In this document: piece by piece, positions 23,993 through 31,749 of the stretch
Layout: every line of letters starts with the position of its first letter
How positions within the stretch are numbered: the stretch's first letter is position 1
DNA from: Candidatus Poseidoniales archaeon
GTDB taxonomy: Archaea; Thermoplasmatota; Poseidoniia; Poseidoniales; Poseidoniaceae
Assembly: GCA_013911465.1 (NCBI GenBank)
Contig: JACETE010000005.1
Coordinates: 1 to 34,382, forward strand
Length of the DNA: 34,382 nucleotides
Reading direction: 5' to 3'
The notes under the pieces: model-generated
The model's database searches: none
Told to the model about the DNA's origin: nothing
Seen by the model: only the letters and a program-made list of their open reading frames with translations
Position numbers and translations under genes: made by a program

Positions 23993-25239
23993 TGACAACC
24001 TCTGTTGATATGCGTTCCTGGTATGTTCCAGTTGAGATCATCACCCTCAGGCGTTGGATTGTTGCAGCATTCATCGTCAATGTATTGCTTCTGACCGTCG
24101 ATTATCTTCGAGCCGATTCCGACCTTCTTGTCCTCGGTGGTCTCAGTTGTCTGTTGTTTGCGTCTCTTCGTGCATCGCTTCCGGAAGTCAATAACGAGGC
24201 TCGTCGTAATATCTCACTTTTCATTAGTGCAGTCCTGCTAGGAATCGCTTCATACCGGTTACTCATTGTCGAGTTAACACTCTTCAACATCTGGATTCAT
24301 TGTTGGGCGCTCATACCCTCTGGATTGGCATTGTATTGGTTGTCAGGTCGACCAGTGACGGTATGGACTTCGAGGAAACTCTCCGATTCTGCAATTGAAT
24401 TTGGGTTGATGCGAAATGCACAATTGACCAAGAAATTTGAGGCGACTTCAACACACATCACGCTTCTGCACTTTGTTGCGATTACCGTTGTTCCGTTGAT
24501 CTGGATCATCGATATTGCATTCTCAGAAGGCAATGCCCTTGGAGGCCAGATTGGTGATTCGTTCACAACCGAACATTTCTCCAAGATACTCAATGGCGAC
24601 TCCTTCTGGATTTGGTTCAGGAATTCGTTGATCGTTAGTATAGGCACTGCGTTGTTGGGTCTTTTCATCGCTATACCTGCAGGGTATGCATTCAGTCGTT
24701 ACAAATTCACAGGCCGAGATGCATCCATGTTTTCCTTCCTCTTGGTCCAAATGTTCCCAGGAATCATTATTCTTGTTCCCTACTTTTTGGTCATGAAAAC
24801 CCTTGGTCTGTTGAATTCTCACCTCGGACTAATTCTCGCATACTGCGTAACTGCATTGCCGTTGTGCGTTTGGATGTTGAAAGGATTCTTTGACACAATT
24901 CCTCGTGAACTTGAAGAGGCGGCTGCTCTCGATGGTTGCAATCAATTCCAAGTGTTCACCAAGGTTGTTCTTCCTCTATCCACGCCTGCAATCGCTGTGA
25001 CAGCACTGTTCAGTTTCCTCGCTGCATGGAATGAATTCCTTCTTGCACTGACATTCAACACATCAAACGACATGTACACACTTCCTGTTGGATTAGCATC
25101 TCTTATCTCTTCAACAGGTCAAGCATGGGGTGATTTCGCGGCTGCGAGTCTTTTGGTAAGCCTCCCAGTTGCCTTGTTATTCCTCTTCTTCCAGAAATTT
25201 TTGATCGATGGATTATCAGCGGGCGGAGTCAAAGGGTGA
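23992..25239 (+). CDS. malG: Maltodextrin ABC transporter permease MalG with N-terminal extension
   Basis: A 415-residue MalG-type permease. It forms the transmembrane channel with the MalF half of the upstream fusion. The C-terminal 270 residues fit the family: AIPAGYAFSRYKF near 225, MFPGIIILVPYFLVMKTLGLL, and the EAA loop EEAAALDGCNQFQVFTKVVLP at about residues 308-328. E. coli MalG has about 296 residues; here some 120 extra residues precede the core, holding about four hydrophobic segments (roughly 25-42, 49-62, 76-90, 94-115). The start is set by the Shine-Dalgarno site at 23980. malK follows 4 bases after the stop. Confidence 0.93.
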   Translation: MTTSVDMRSWYVPVEIITLRRWIVAAFIVNVLLLTVDYLRADSDLLVLGGLSCLLFASLRASLPEVNNEARRNISLFISAVLLGIASYRLLIVELTLFNIWIHCWALIPSGLALYWLSGRPVTVWTSRKLSDSAIEFGLMRNAQLTKKFEATSTHITLLHFVAITVVPLIWIIDIAFSEGNALGGQIGDSFTTEHFSKILNGDSFWIWFRNSLIVSIGTALLGLFIAIPAGYAFSRYKFTGRDASMFSFLLVQMFPGIIILVPYFLVMKTLGLLNSHLGLILAYCVTALPLCVWMLKGFFDTIPRELEEAAALDGCNQFQVFTKVVLPLSTPAIAVTALFSFLAAWNEFLLALTFNTSNDMYTLPVGLASLISSTGQAWGDFAAASLLVSLPVALLFLFFQKFLIDGLSAGGVKG

Positions 25240-25240
25240 G
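25234..25240 (+). promoter_or_regulatory. ribosome binding site of malK
   Basis: GGGTGAG straddles the stop codon of malG and ends 3 bases before the ATG at 25244. It supports this start and close coupling of malG and malK translation. An in-frame ATG at 25208 inside malG is less likely. Confidence 0.6.
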
Positions 25241-25243
25241 ATT

Positions 25244-26041
25244 ATGGTAAACGTAGAATTTAATGGAGTACACAAACAATTTGATGACGGCTTTACTGCT
25301 GTACAAAACCTCTCATTGGAAATCAAGGACAAAGAATTCCTTGTCCTGTTGGGTCCGTCCGGTTGCGGTAAATCAACCACATTACGAATGCTAGCAGGTT
25401 TGGAAGATGTGACGGATGGAAAAATCATGATCGATGGAATGACCGTGAATCATCTTCCTGCAGGTGCACGAGGCCTTGGTATGGTGTTCCAATCGTATGC
25501 ATTGTACCCCCACATGACGATTCGAGACAATCTCTCATTTGGTCTTCGAATGATGAAGGGTTCAGACAAATTGGATGATGATGAGATTCAATCCAGAGTC
25601 AATGAGATTGCAGACCTGCTCGACTTGGGTCAACATCTCCAGAAGAAGCCCAAGGAACTCAGTGGTGGCCAACGACAACGTGTGGCACTCGGGCGTGCTC
25701 TTGTTCGCCGACCAAAGGTCCTCTTAATGGACGAACCACTCTCAAATCTTGATGCGGAACTTCGTCATCAAATGCGAAATGAAATCCGACGTTTGCACGA
25801 CGAACTTGGAACCACGACCATTTACGTTACGCACGATCAAATCGAAGCTATGACACTCGCAGACCGAATCGCTATTCTCAACAATGGAGAGTTGCAACAA
25901 CATTGCGCACCACTGGATGCCTATCACAACCCTGCAAACGATTTCGTTCGGTCCTTCTTGTGCAAACACATCGATGATTTGGTTCAGACAGCCAATTCAT
26001 TGTTTAACAATCCAAGCACCTCCTCGGAGGATTCGGAATGA
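25244..26041 (+). CDS. malK: Maltodextrin ABC transporter ATPase, without regulatory domain
   Basis: A 265-residue ATPase of the MalK/UgpC type, powering the MalEF-MalG importer. Walker A is GPSGCGKST at 37-45, MVFQSYALYPHMT is the Q-loop region typical of sugar-transport ATPases, the signature LSGGQRQRVALGRAL starts at about 139, Walker B LLMDEPLSNLD is near 159-169, and the H-loop VTHDQIEAMTLADR is near 195. Standard MalK has about 370 residues with a C-terminal TOBE/regulatory domain; here the protein ends about 25 residues after the nucleotide domain, at a Ser/Asn-rich tail. The missing domain is where enzyme IIA and transcription factors usually act in bacteria. Its stop overlaps the amylase start (ATGA). 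Confidence 0.93.
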   Translation: MVNVEFNGVHKQFDDGFTAVQNLSLEIKDKEFLVLLGPSGCGKSTTLRMLAGLEDVTDGKIMIDGMTVNHLPAGARGLGMVFQSYALYPHMTIRDNLSFGLRMMKGSDKLDDDEIQSRVNEIADLLDLGQHLQKKPKELSGGQRQRVALGRALVRRPKVLLMDEPLSNLDAELRHQMRNEIRRLHDELGTTTIYVTHDQIEAMTLADRIAILNNGELQQHCAPLDAYHNPANDFVRSFLCKHIDDLVQTANSLFNNPSTSSEDSE

Positions 26042-28773
26042 GAGGTACTGCTCGTTTTCTGATCCTCTTGATGGTCGTCGTGGTCTTTTCACCGCTTGCT
26101 ACGAACGATGTCGAAGCATCCCCTCAGCAATCATCAAACAAGACCGTCTTTACCTACAAGGGAATTGCTACCGACGTTTCAGTGGTTGGCGAATGGGATT
26201 GGAACACTCCTGTACAAATGGTTGATCAGAACGGTATTTGGACAGGTGAACTTGAACTCAATGAGGGTCTTTACTGCTACAAGTTCATCGTTGATGGACA
26301 ATATCTCTTTGATCCAATGAATCCAGAACGGTCCTACTGTGGGGACATCGAGAACTCTCTTGTTCGAGTACGAGATCATGTTCGTCCACAATTCAGTGCT
26401 GAACTGATGAATCAATCTCTGATTGTAACGTATCACCCAGGTTCTTCAGGTTCTGCATTCGATGGAACTCCATCTGCACTTACAGGCTCAGTATGGGATG
26501 CTCAATTGCAAACATGGACCTATGATTTGAGTGGGCTAGATGACGGTAAGCACACCTTCAAAATCGAGGGATTTGATGTTGATGGAAATCCTGCTTACGA
26601 CCTGTTGATTCCCTTCTGGTCAGGCCATAGTGCTGATTTTGAATGGCAAGATGCCCTGATTTACATGGTTATGACCGATCGATTTGTCAACGGAAATACA
26701 TCGAACGATGAACCCCTGACAGGGGCTGCACAAGGAGCAGATTGGCAAGGGGGTGACTTTGCAGGTGTAACCCAAATGATCGAATCCGGTTACTTTGACG
26801 ATTTAGGTGTTGGAGCATTGTGGCTATCTCCATTCAACACTGCAGCAGAAGGAACAGGAAAAGCCGCAGATGGAGTCCACGACGTCTCTTCATTCCACGG
26901 ATATTGGCCAACCGAACCACGAGGAATTGAACCGAAACTTGGAACAGAAGATGAACTTCATGCACTGGTTCAAGCGGCACACGACCATAACATCCGAGTG
27001 ATGATGGATTTTGTAGTCAATCATGTTCATGAACAGCACACGTACTATCAAGACAATCCTGAATGGTTCAATGCTGGTTGTATTTGTGGTACTGCGAATT
27101 GCGATTGGACAGAACATCGGCTTGATTGCCAATTCACCTCGTACATGCCTGATGTGAACTGGAAGATTCGTAATGCTTCTGAGCAATTCATTGATGATGC
27201 TCTTTGGTGGCTTGAAACCTATGACTTGGATGGACTTCGAATCGATGCTGTCAAGCACGTAGAAGACTTAGCTACACGTAACTTGGTCGCTCAAGTCAAT
27301 GAACGGTTTGAAACCGTGGGTACTGATTATTACCTCAAAGGCGAGACTGCAATGGGATGGGCAGGTCACTCACTCTCCGATAACCAAGAACAGTATGGGA
27401 CAATCAATGCATACATGGGTCCCGATGGACTTGATGGTCAAGCAGACTTTGTCTTGTATCATGCAGTTGTTGACAACGTCTTTGTTTCAGGGAATGAGAA
27501 CTATCAGCATCTCGATTATTGGACAAATCGAAGCCAAGATCAATACGTCGATGGCTCAGTCATGGTTCCTTATGTTGGAAGTCATGATGTTCCTCGACTC
27601 ACAAGTCGGGCTGATACTGGAACCAACGATGCCTTCAATCAATGGTCTGAGGATGGGTTGCCCGGACAACCAGGAGACGTATCTGCTTACAATGCTGCAA
27701 TGCAGGCTTACGGTTGGCTGTTGACAACACCCGGTGCTCCGCTTCTGTACTACGGTGATGAATACGGTGAATACGGCGGTGCAGATCCAGATAATCGGCA
27801 CATGTATCGAAACAACAGTTCGTGGAGTTCAATGGAGAACAGTCTCTTCGAGAATATTTCTGAACTGGGTAAGTTGCGTTCAACATCGCTCGCACTTCAG
27901 CGAGGCGAGTACAGCACACGATTAGCAATGGCAAATCTGCTCGTCTACAACATGACTCATGATGATCAGGTGATGACCATCGTTCTCAATCGAGGCGCAC
28001 CTACATCCGTCAATGGGTTTGAGGGCAATGATATCGTGCGATTTGGTTCTACATCCATCCAAAATGGAATGCTCAATGTGCCTGCTCACTCCGTAACGGT
28101 AATTGAATTGAATGTTGACAATGAACCCCTCCCCGTTTACGGATGCACGGATTCGTTAGCAACCAACTTTGATTCGAGTGCAACATACGATGACGGGTCA
28201 TGCGACTATCCAGTTGTTCCAGTTCTTGGATGTACAGATTCAACAGCGACAAACTACGATTCAGAAGCGACCGAAGATGACGGAACCTGCATTTACCCTG
28301 TCGAAGATGTTGTAGGTTGCATGGATTCAGAAGCCCTCAATTTCGATCCCAATGCGACCATCGATGAAGGATGCGAGTATGTGACGGATGGAAGTGGTCT
28401 CAACGAGACGAATCAATCTCAGGGACAAAACAACACCAACAATCAAACAGATCCTACGAACGAAACGATTGACCCAGTCCAAAATAACGAAACAACTGAC
28501 AATCAATCAAATCAGCAGGAGATGAAAACGTGCAATCTCTGTTGTGGAGATACGTTCGAGGTGCCTGCTGACGAAGTATGTCCCGTAGCGGCTTGTGAGC
28601 CGTGTGAACAATCCGAAGGTGCAGATTCGAAATCGTCATCCATCACGCTGGCTCGTTCTGTCCTCATTGGAGCAATTGTAGTCGTAGCCCTTGTCTTGAT
28701 TCTCTCAGGGAGAAAAGGCGGGGGAATTGAGAGCGATTTAATTGACGATGAATGGACTCATCACGAGAATTGA
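26038..28773 (+). CDS. Secreted, membrane-anchored GH13 alpha-amylase family enzyme
   Basis: A 911-residue exoenzyme that hydrolyses alpha-glucan outside the cell. Signal peptide at 1-28. About 38-110 is a CBM48/glycogen-binding-like beta domain (SVVGEWDW). A second beta domain is at 113-195. The GH13 barrel begins about 201 (LIYMVMTDRF) and shows all four motifs: DFVVNH at 324-329, GLRIDAVKH with nucleophile Asp403, the acid Glu436 in KGETAMG, and SHD at 515-517 with Asp517. Three GCTD-type repeats at 702-781, an Asn/Gln/Thr-rich linker, a Cys-rich motif CNLCCGD...CEPC at 832-856, and a C-terminal membrane helix at 869-891 follow. The start overlaps malK (ATGA), with GGAGG at 26026-26030, so it belongs to the transporter operon and probably feeds it with maltodextrins. 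Confidence 0.95.
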   Translation: MRGTARFLILLMVVVVFSPLATNDVEASPQQSSNKTVFTYKGIATDVSVVGEWDWNTPVQMVDQNGIWTGELELNEGLYCYKFIVDGQYLFDPMNPERSYCGDIENSLVRVRDHVRPQFSAELMNQSLIVTYHPGSSGSAFDGTPSALTGSVWDAQLQTWTYDLSGLDDGKHTFKIEGFDVDGNPAYDLLIPFWSGHSADFEWQDALIYMVMTDRFVNGNTSNDEPLTGAAQGADWQGGDFAGVTQMIESGYFDDLGVGALWLSPFNTAAEGTGKAADGVHDVSSFHGYWPTEPRGIEPKLGTEDELHALVQAAHDHNIRVMMDFVVNHVHEQHTYYQDNPEWFNAGCICGTANCDWTEHRLDCQFTSYMPDVNWKIRNASEQFIDDALWWLETYDLDGLRIDAVKHVEDLATRNLVAQVNERFETVGTDYYLKGETAMGWAGHSLSDNQEQYGTINAYMGPDGLDGQADFVLYHAVVDNVFVSGNENYQHLDYWTNRSQDQYVDGSVMVPYVGSHDVPRLTSRADTGTNDAFNQWSEDGLPGQPGDVSAYNAAMQAYGWLLTTPGAPLLYYGDEYGEYGGADPDNRHMYRNNSSWSSMENSLFENISELGKLRSTSLALQRGEYSTRLAMANLLVYNMTHDDQVMTIVLNRGAPTSVNGFEGNDIVRFGSTSIQNGMLNVPAHSVTVIELNVDNEPLPVYGCTDSLATNFDSSATYDDGSCDYPVVPVLGCTDSTATNYDSEATEDDGTCIYPVEDVVGCMDSEALNFDPNATIDEGCEYVTDGSGLNETNQSQGQNNTNNQTDPTNETIDPVQNNETTDNQSNQQEMKTCNLCCGDTFEVPADEVCPVAACEPCEQSEGADSKSSSITLARSVLIGAIVVVALVLILSGRKGGGIESDLIDDEWTHHEN
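28141..28380 (+). repeat. Three tandem GCTD-type repeats in the amylase
   Basis: Three repeats of about 29 residues, beginning at residues 702, 731 and 760 of the protein. Each has the plan G-C-x-D-S-x-A-x-N-[FY]-D-x-x-A-T-x-D-[DE]-G. The first two end with S/T-C; the third lacks the Gly-Ser/Thr position. Repeats of this kind (often GCTDP-A-NYDP-AT-DDGSC) occur in secreted proteins of marine bacteria and archaea; their role is unsettled. Confidence 0.85.
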
Positions 28774-30404
28774 TCATAAAACTCAAGATAATCTTGAATC
28801 ATTCGCTTGCCTGTGAATCCTGCTGATGCAACAATACTGGCTTTCATCATCTCAGCCCATCCTTGTCCCTGCCATAAGGGAAGAACATCATGTTCGAGAA
28901 CGTTGTAGATGTTGTCAGCATCTCTGTCATCATCACGATCATCCTCTCCGTTTCCAATCGCCCATCCATTGACGCCGTGAATACAGGCCTCAGGCCACCA
29001 ACCATCCAAGATTGAACAATTTGGGACACCATTCATCGCCGCCTTCATGCCGGATGTTCCTGAAGCTTCCATCGGGCGTATGGGATTGTTGAGCCAGATG
29101 TCAACACCGCTGGTCATCATCAATCCTGTATGCATGTCGTAATTTTCAATGAATGCAACTGGAATCTCTTCTTTGATTTCCTTGGCCGAATCAAAGATAT
29201 CCCGAATGAGTTGTTTTCCACCTTGATCTCGTGGATGAGCCTTGCCGGAGAAGACGAATTGAATCTTTCCAGCCCCGATGGAACGCAACCTCTCAATATC
29301 TTTGAACACTAAATTTGCTCGTTTGTAGGTTGCAAAACGTCGTGCAAATCCAATGGTTAGTCGATCTGGTGAGAATTCGACACCGGTTGTTGTTTGGACA
29401 TAGTCTCGCAACTCTTGTCGAGCCTTTGAACGTGTTTCGAGTAGATCCGTGGTGGGAAGTTCCTTGGCATTGGAAAGTGCCTCAGGACTGCTTCGCCAAT
29501 CCGAAAGATGCTGATCGAAGAGAGTTGCCATGGTAGGCGATGTCCATGTGATGTGATGAACCCCGTTGGTAATGGGTTGAATTCGTTGTTCCCCAAACAT
29601 GGTCATAGCGACATCTGCATTTAACTTGGAAACTGCGTTTACAGATGTTGAAAGAGAAATAGCAAGGTGCGACATCGAACACCGAGCACCTCGCTCAGAA
29701 TCACCCGCGTCTCGTACCAATTCTCTGGCATCATCGGGAAGTAAATCTCCAATGACAGTTTCAACCAAGGACCAATCGAAACGATCGTGTCCAGCCGGAA
29801 CAGGTGTATGGGTTGTGAAGAGACTACGCTGTGCTAACTCTGTGCGACTCCAACCTCGATTGAGAAGTTCAAGCATGGCAAAGGTACAGTGTCCTTCATT
29901 CAAATGCAATCCACTGAGTTCAGTATCCAAGTGGTCAAAGAGTTGCACGCCACCAACTCCGAGAACAAACTCTTGACGAATTCGAACATCATCGTCGCCC
30001 CCATAGAGCCGCGATGAGAGAACCTGGTGTTCCGGTGAATTGTCGGGATGGCGTGTGTCGAGGAAATACACTGGAACAAGATGGCCGGATTGACCAATAA
30101 TTTCTGCTTTCCAAACATAGGCGAGCAGTGCTCTGTTGTCCAAGTTGAGTTGGAGTACAATATCGGTCTTGGAAAGGTGGTTGTTTGGATCATGTTCAGG
30201 GAATGATTCCGTTTGAACTCCGCTGTCATCAATGTGTTGTCGAGCATACCCTTGATGGTAGAGAAGTGTCACTCCAACAAGTGGAATGTTCGCATCAGCA
30301 GCTGATTTAACATGGTCTCCTGCAAGAACACCAAGCCCGCCTGAATACGTGTGGAGTTCGGACCAAAGGCCAATTTCCGCAGTAAAATAACCCACCACAG
30401 GCAT
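28761..30404 (-). CDS. Alpha-glucan phosphorylase (GT35, short archaeal/thermophile type)
   Basis: A 547-residue PLP enzyme that splits glucose-1-phosphate from the non-reducing end of alpha-glucan. It belongs to the shorter phosphorylase type seen in archaea and some bacteria, which begins with a FTAEIGLWSELHTYSGGLGVLAGD-like N terminus (key elements: TAE, YSGGLG, LAGDH). NEGH near 172, TTHTPVPAGHDRF near 200, the NGVH motif, and the PLP Lys at about residue 454 in EASGTSGMKAAMNG are all present. There is no signal peptide, so it is cytoplasmic. Its 3' end overlaps the amylase 3' end by 13 bases. The amylomaltase gene lies 45 bases upstream on the same strand, in an order that fits a two-gene operon (malQ, then phosphorylase). 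Confidence 0.93.
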   Translation of the reverse strand: MPVVGYFTAEIGLWSELHTYSGGLGVLAGDHVKSAADANIPLVGVTLLYHQGYARQHIDDSGVQTESFPEHDPNNHLSKTDIVLQLNLDNRALLAYVWKAEIIGQSGHLVPVYFLDTRHPDNSPEHQVLSSRLYGGDDDVRIRQEFVLGVGGVQLFDHLDTELSGLHLNEGHCTFAMLELLNRGWSRTELAQRSLFTTHTPVPAGHDRFDWSLVETVIGDLLPDDARELVRDAGDSERGARCSMSHLAISLSTSVNAVSKLNADVAMTMFGEQRIQPITNGVHHITWTSPTMATLFDQHLSDWRSSPEALSNAKELPTTDLLETRSKARQELRDYVQTTTGVEFSPDRLTIGFARRFATYKRANLVFKDIERLRSIGAGKIQFVFSGKAHPRDQGGKQLIRDIFDSAKEIKEEIPVAFIENYDMHTGLMMTSGVDIWLNNPIRPMEASGTSGMKAAMNGVPNCSILDGWWPEACIHGVNGWAIGNGEDDRDDDRDADNIYNVLEHDVLPLWQGQGWAEMMKASIVASAGFTGKRMIQDYLEFYDQFS

Positions 30405-30449
30405 GTTGTATGCTCGTCTAATCAGGTTATGAGTTCTTTGTTACCTGAA

Positions 30450-31703
30450 TCACCTTTTCAGATCCTGCCATGTAAATTTCCAACTCCAATTTTTACCCTT
30501 TTGACCAGGTATATTCATGCGAGATTCGGATCCAAGACCAAGATAATCCTGCAGTGGTATGATTGAAATCGGAGATTTCGATTCGCGTGCGAGTCGAATG
30601 AGTGTTTCATGGATTTCCTCTTCAGAAAGAGCAAGTGAGCGCAAACGCTGTTGTTGTTCAGTTGATGCAGCCTCAAACCATCCAAGTGCAGTGTTGTTGT
30701 CATGAGTCCCTGTGTACACAATCTGATCCTCGAGAATGTTGGATGGATGATGAGGGTTGGTTTGCAGGTCACCTTCAAATCCAAACTGTAGGACACTCAT
30801 CCCTCTGAGATGTTGTCGCTTTCGGAATTCGATAACCTCTTGTGGAATAATGCCTAAATCTTCAGCAATAATTTGCTCAGGTGAATCGATAAGGTCCATG
30901 ATGTGTTCAAACAACTCGTCTTGAGGTCCTTCTTGCCAGTGGCCGTTTCGAGCATCTTGTTCGGGGTATGGAATGGCCCAATTTGAGTGAAATCCTCGAA
31001 AGTGATCGATTCGAACGACATCATACATACGGAACATTCGTTGCATTCGTTGTTTCCACCACGTCCAATCGTGTTGGCGATGTACATCCCATCTGTACAG
31101 AACTGTTTCCCATACCTGCCCGGTTTCGCTGAAGTAATCCGGAGGAACTCCTGCGATGAATGTAGGATAGCCTTCTTCATCGAGTTGAAACAGTTCTCGA
31201 TGGGCCCAAACGTCAGCTGAATCATGAGCAATAAAAATGGGGACATCCCCGATTATTTTGATCCCATTCGAATTAGCATATGTTCGAAGTTCTTGCCATT
31301 CAGCATTGAATGTTCGTTGTTGTTGAAGGTAGGGCTCAAGGTTCTCCAGAAACGGTTCAAGTGCTTCGTTCTCGCGATTCTTCAATGCTTCAGGCCATTC
31401 GTACCAAGGCTTCCCATTTTGATCCTCTTTGATTGCACAAAACAATGCCCAATCGGTGAGCCAAAACGTGTCTTCATCCATGGGATAATCTCGATTCGAA
31501 TCAGTCAAATCCTTCCATCCTGCAAAGGCGGAAGGTGAAGCATATGGAGAGTCGTACTTGTCTGGAGGCGTTAGAGGAAGCACCTGCCAGTATGCAAATC
31601 CTTGTTGGTGAAGCCAGTCGACAAACTGGTAGCCTTGCGATAACTTCTGCTCTGGAAGGGAGGTCAAATGACAGAGAATCCCACTTTCGTGTGTTGACTC
31701 CAT
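30450..31703 (-). CDS. malQ: 4-alpha-glucanotransferase (amylomaltase, GH77)
   Basis: A 417-residue cytoplasmic enzyme that transfers glucan segments between maltodextrins, releasing glucose and lengthening chains for the phosphorylase. It carries the GH77 signatures: SGILCHLTSLP at the N terminus, a DSPYASPSAFAG motif near 50, the nucleophile Asp233 in VVRIDHFRGF, the acid Glu281 in IIAEDLG, and Asp335 in YTGTHDNNTALGW. Standard MalQ has about 500 or more residues; this is a compact form lacking parts of the inserted helical subdomains. I chose the ATG at 31703 over an adjacent TTG. It is divergent from the GH57 gene across 46 bases. Confidence 0.94.
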   Translation of the reverse strand: MESTHESGILCHLTSLPEQKLSQGYQFVDWLHQQGFAYWQVLPLTPPDKYDSPYASPSAFAGWKDLTDSNRDYPMDEDTFWLTDWALFCAIKEDQNGKPWYEWPEALKNRENEALEPFLENLEPYLQQQRTFNAEWQELRTYANSNGIKIIGDVPIFIAHDSADVWAHRELFQLDEEGYPTFIAGVPPDYFSETGQVWETVLYRWDVHRQHDWTWWKQRMQRMFRMYDVVRIDHFRGFHSNWAIPYPEQDARNGHWQEGPQDELFEHIMDLIDSPEQIIAEDLGIIPQEVIEFRKRQHLRGMSVLQFGFEGDLQTNPHHPSNILEDQIVYTGTHDNNTALGWFEAASTEQQQRLRSLALSEEEIHETLIRLARESKSPISIIPLQDYLGLGSESRMNIPGQKGKNWSWKFTWQDLKR

Positions 31704-31724
31704 CAAATCATTGCAAAGTCTTTC

Positions 31725-31731
31725 AAATTAT
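31725..31731. promoter_or_regulatory. Shared AT-rich box in the malQ/GH57 divergent promoter
   Basis: AAATTAT on the plus strand (ATAATTT on the minus) lies about 22-25 bases from both the malQ start (31703) and the GH57 start (31750). In a gap of only 46 bases this single near-symmetric box may be the TATA element for both genes, each giving a leaderless messenger. The pattern is seen; use in both directions is inferred. Confidence 0.4.
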
Positions 31732-31749
31732 CATTGCTACGGTTAAGCC

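Noticed and set aside
23980..24000. Possible frameshift or sequencing join that created the MalE-MalF fusion or split MalG
   Set aside because: The fusion junction lies far upstream near 23030 within a continuous frame, while the MalF-MalG border has a normal stop, a one-base overlap and a clear ribosome site.
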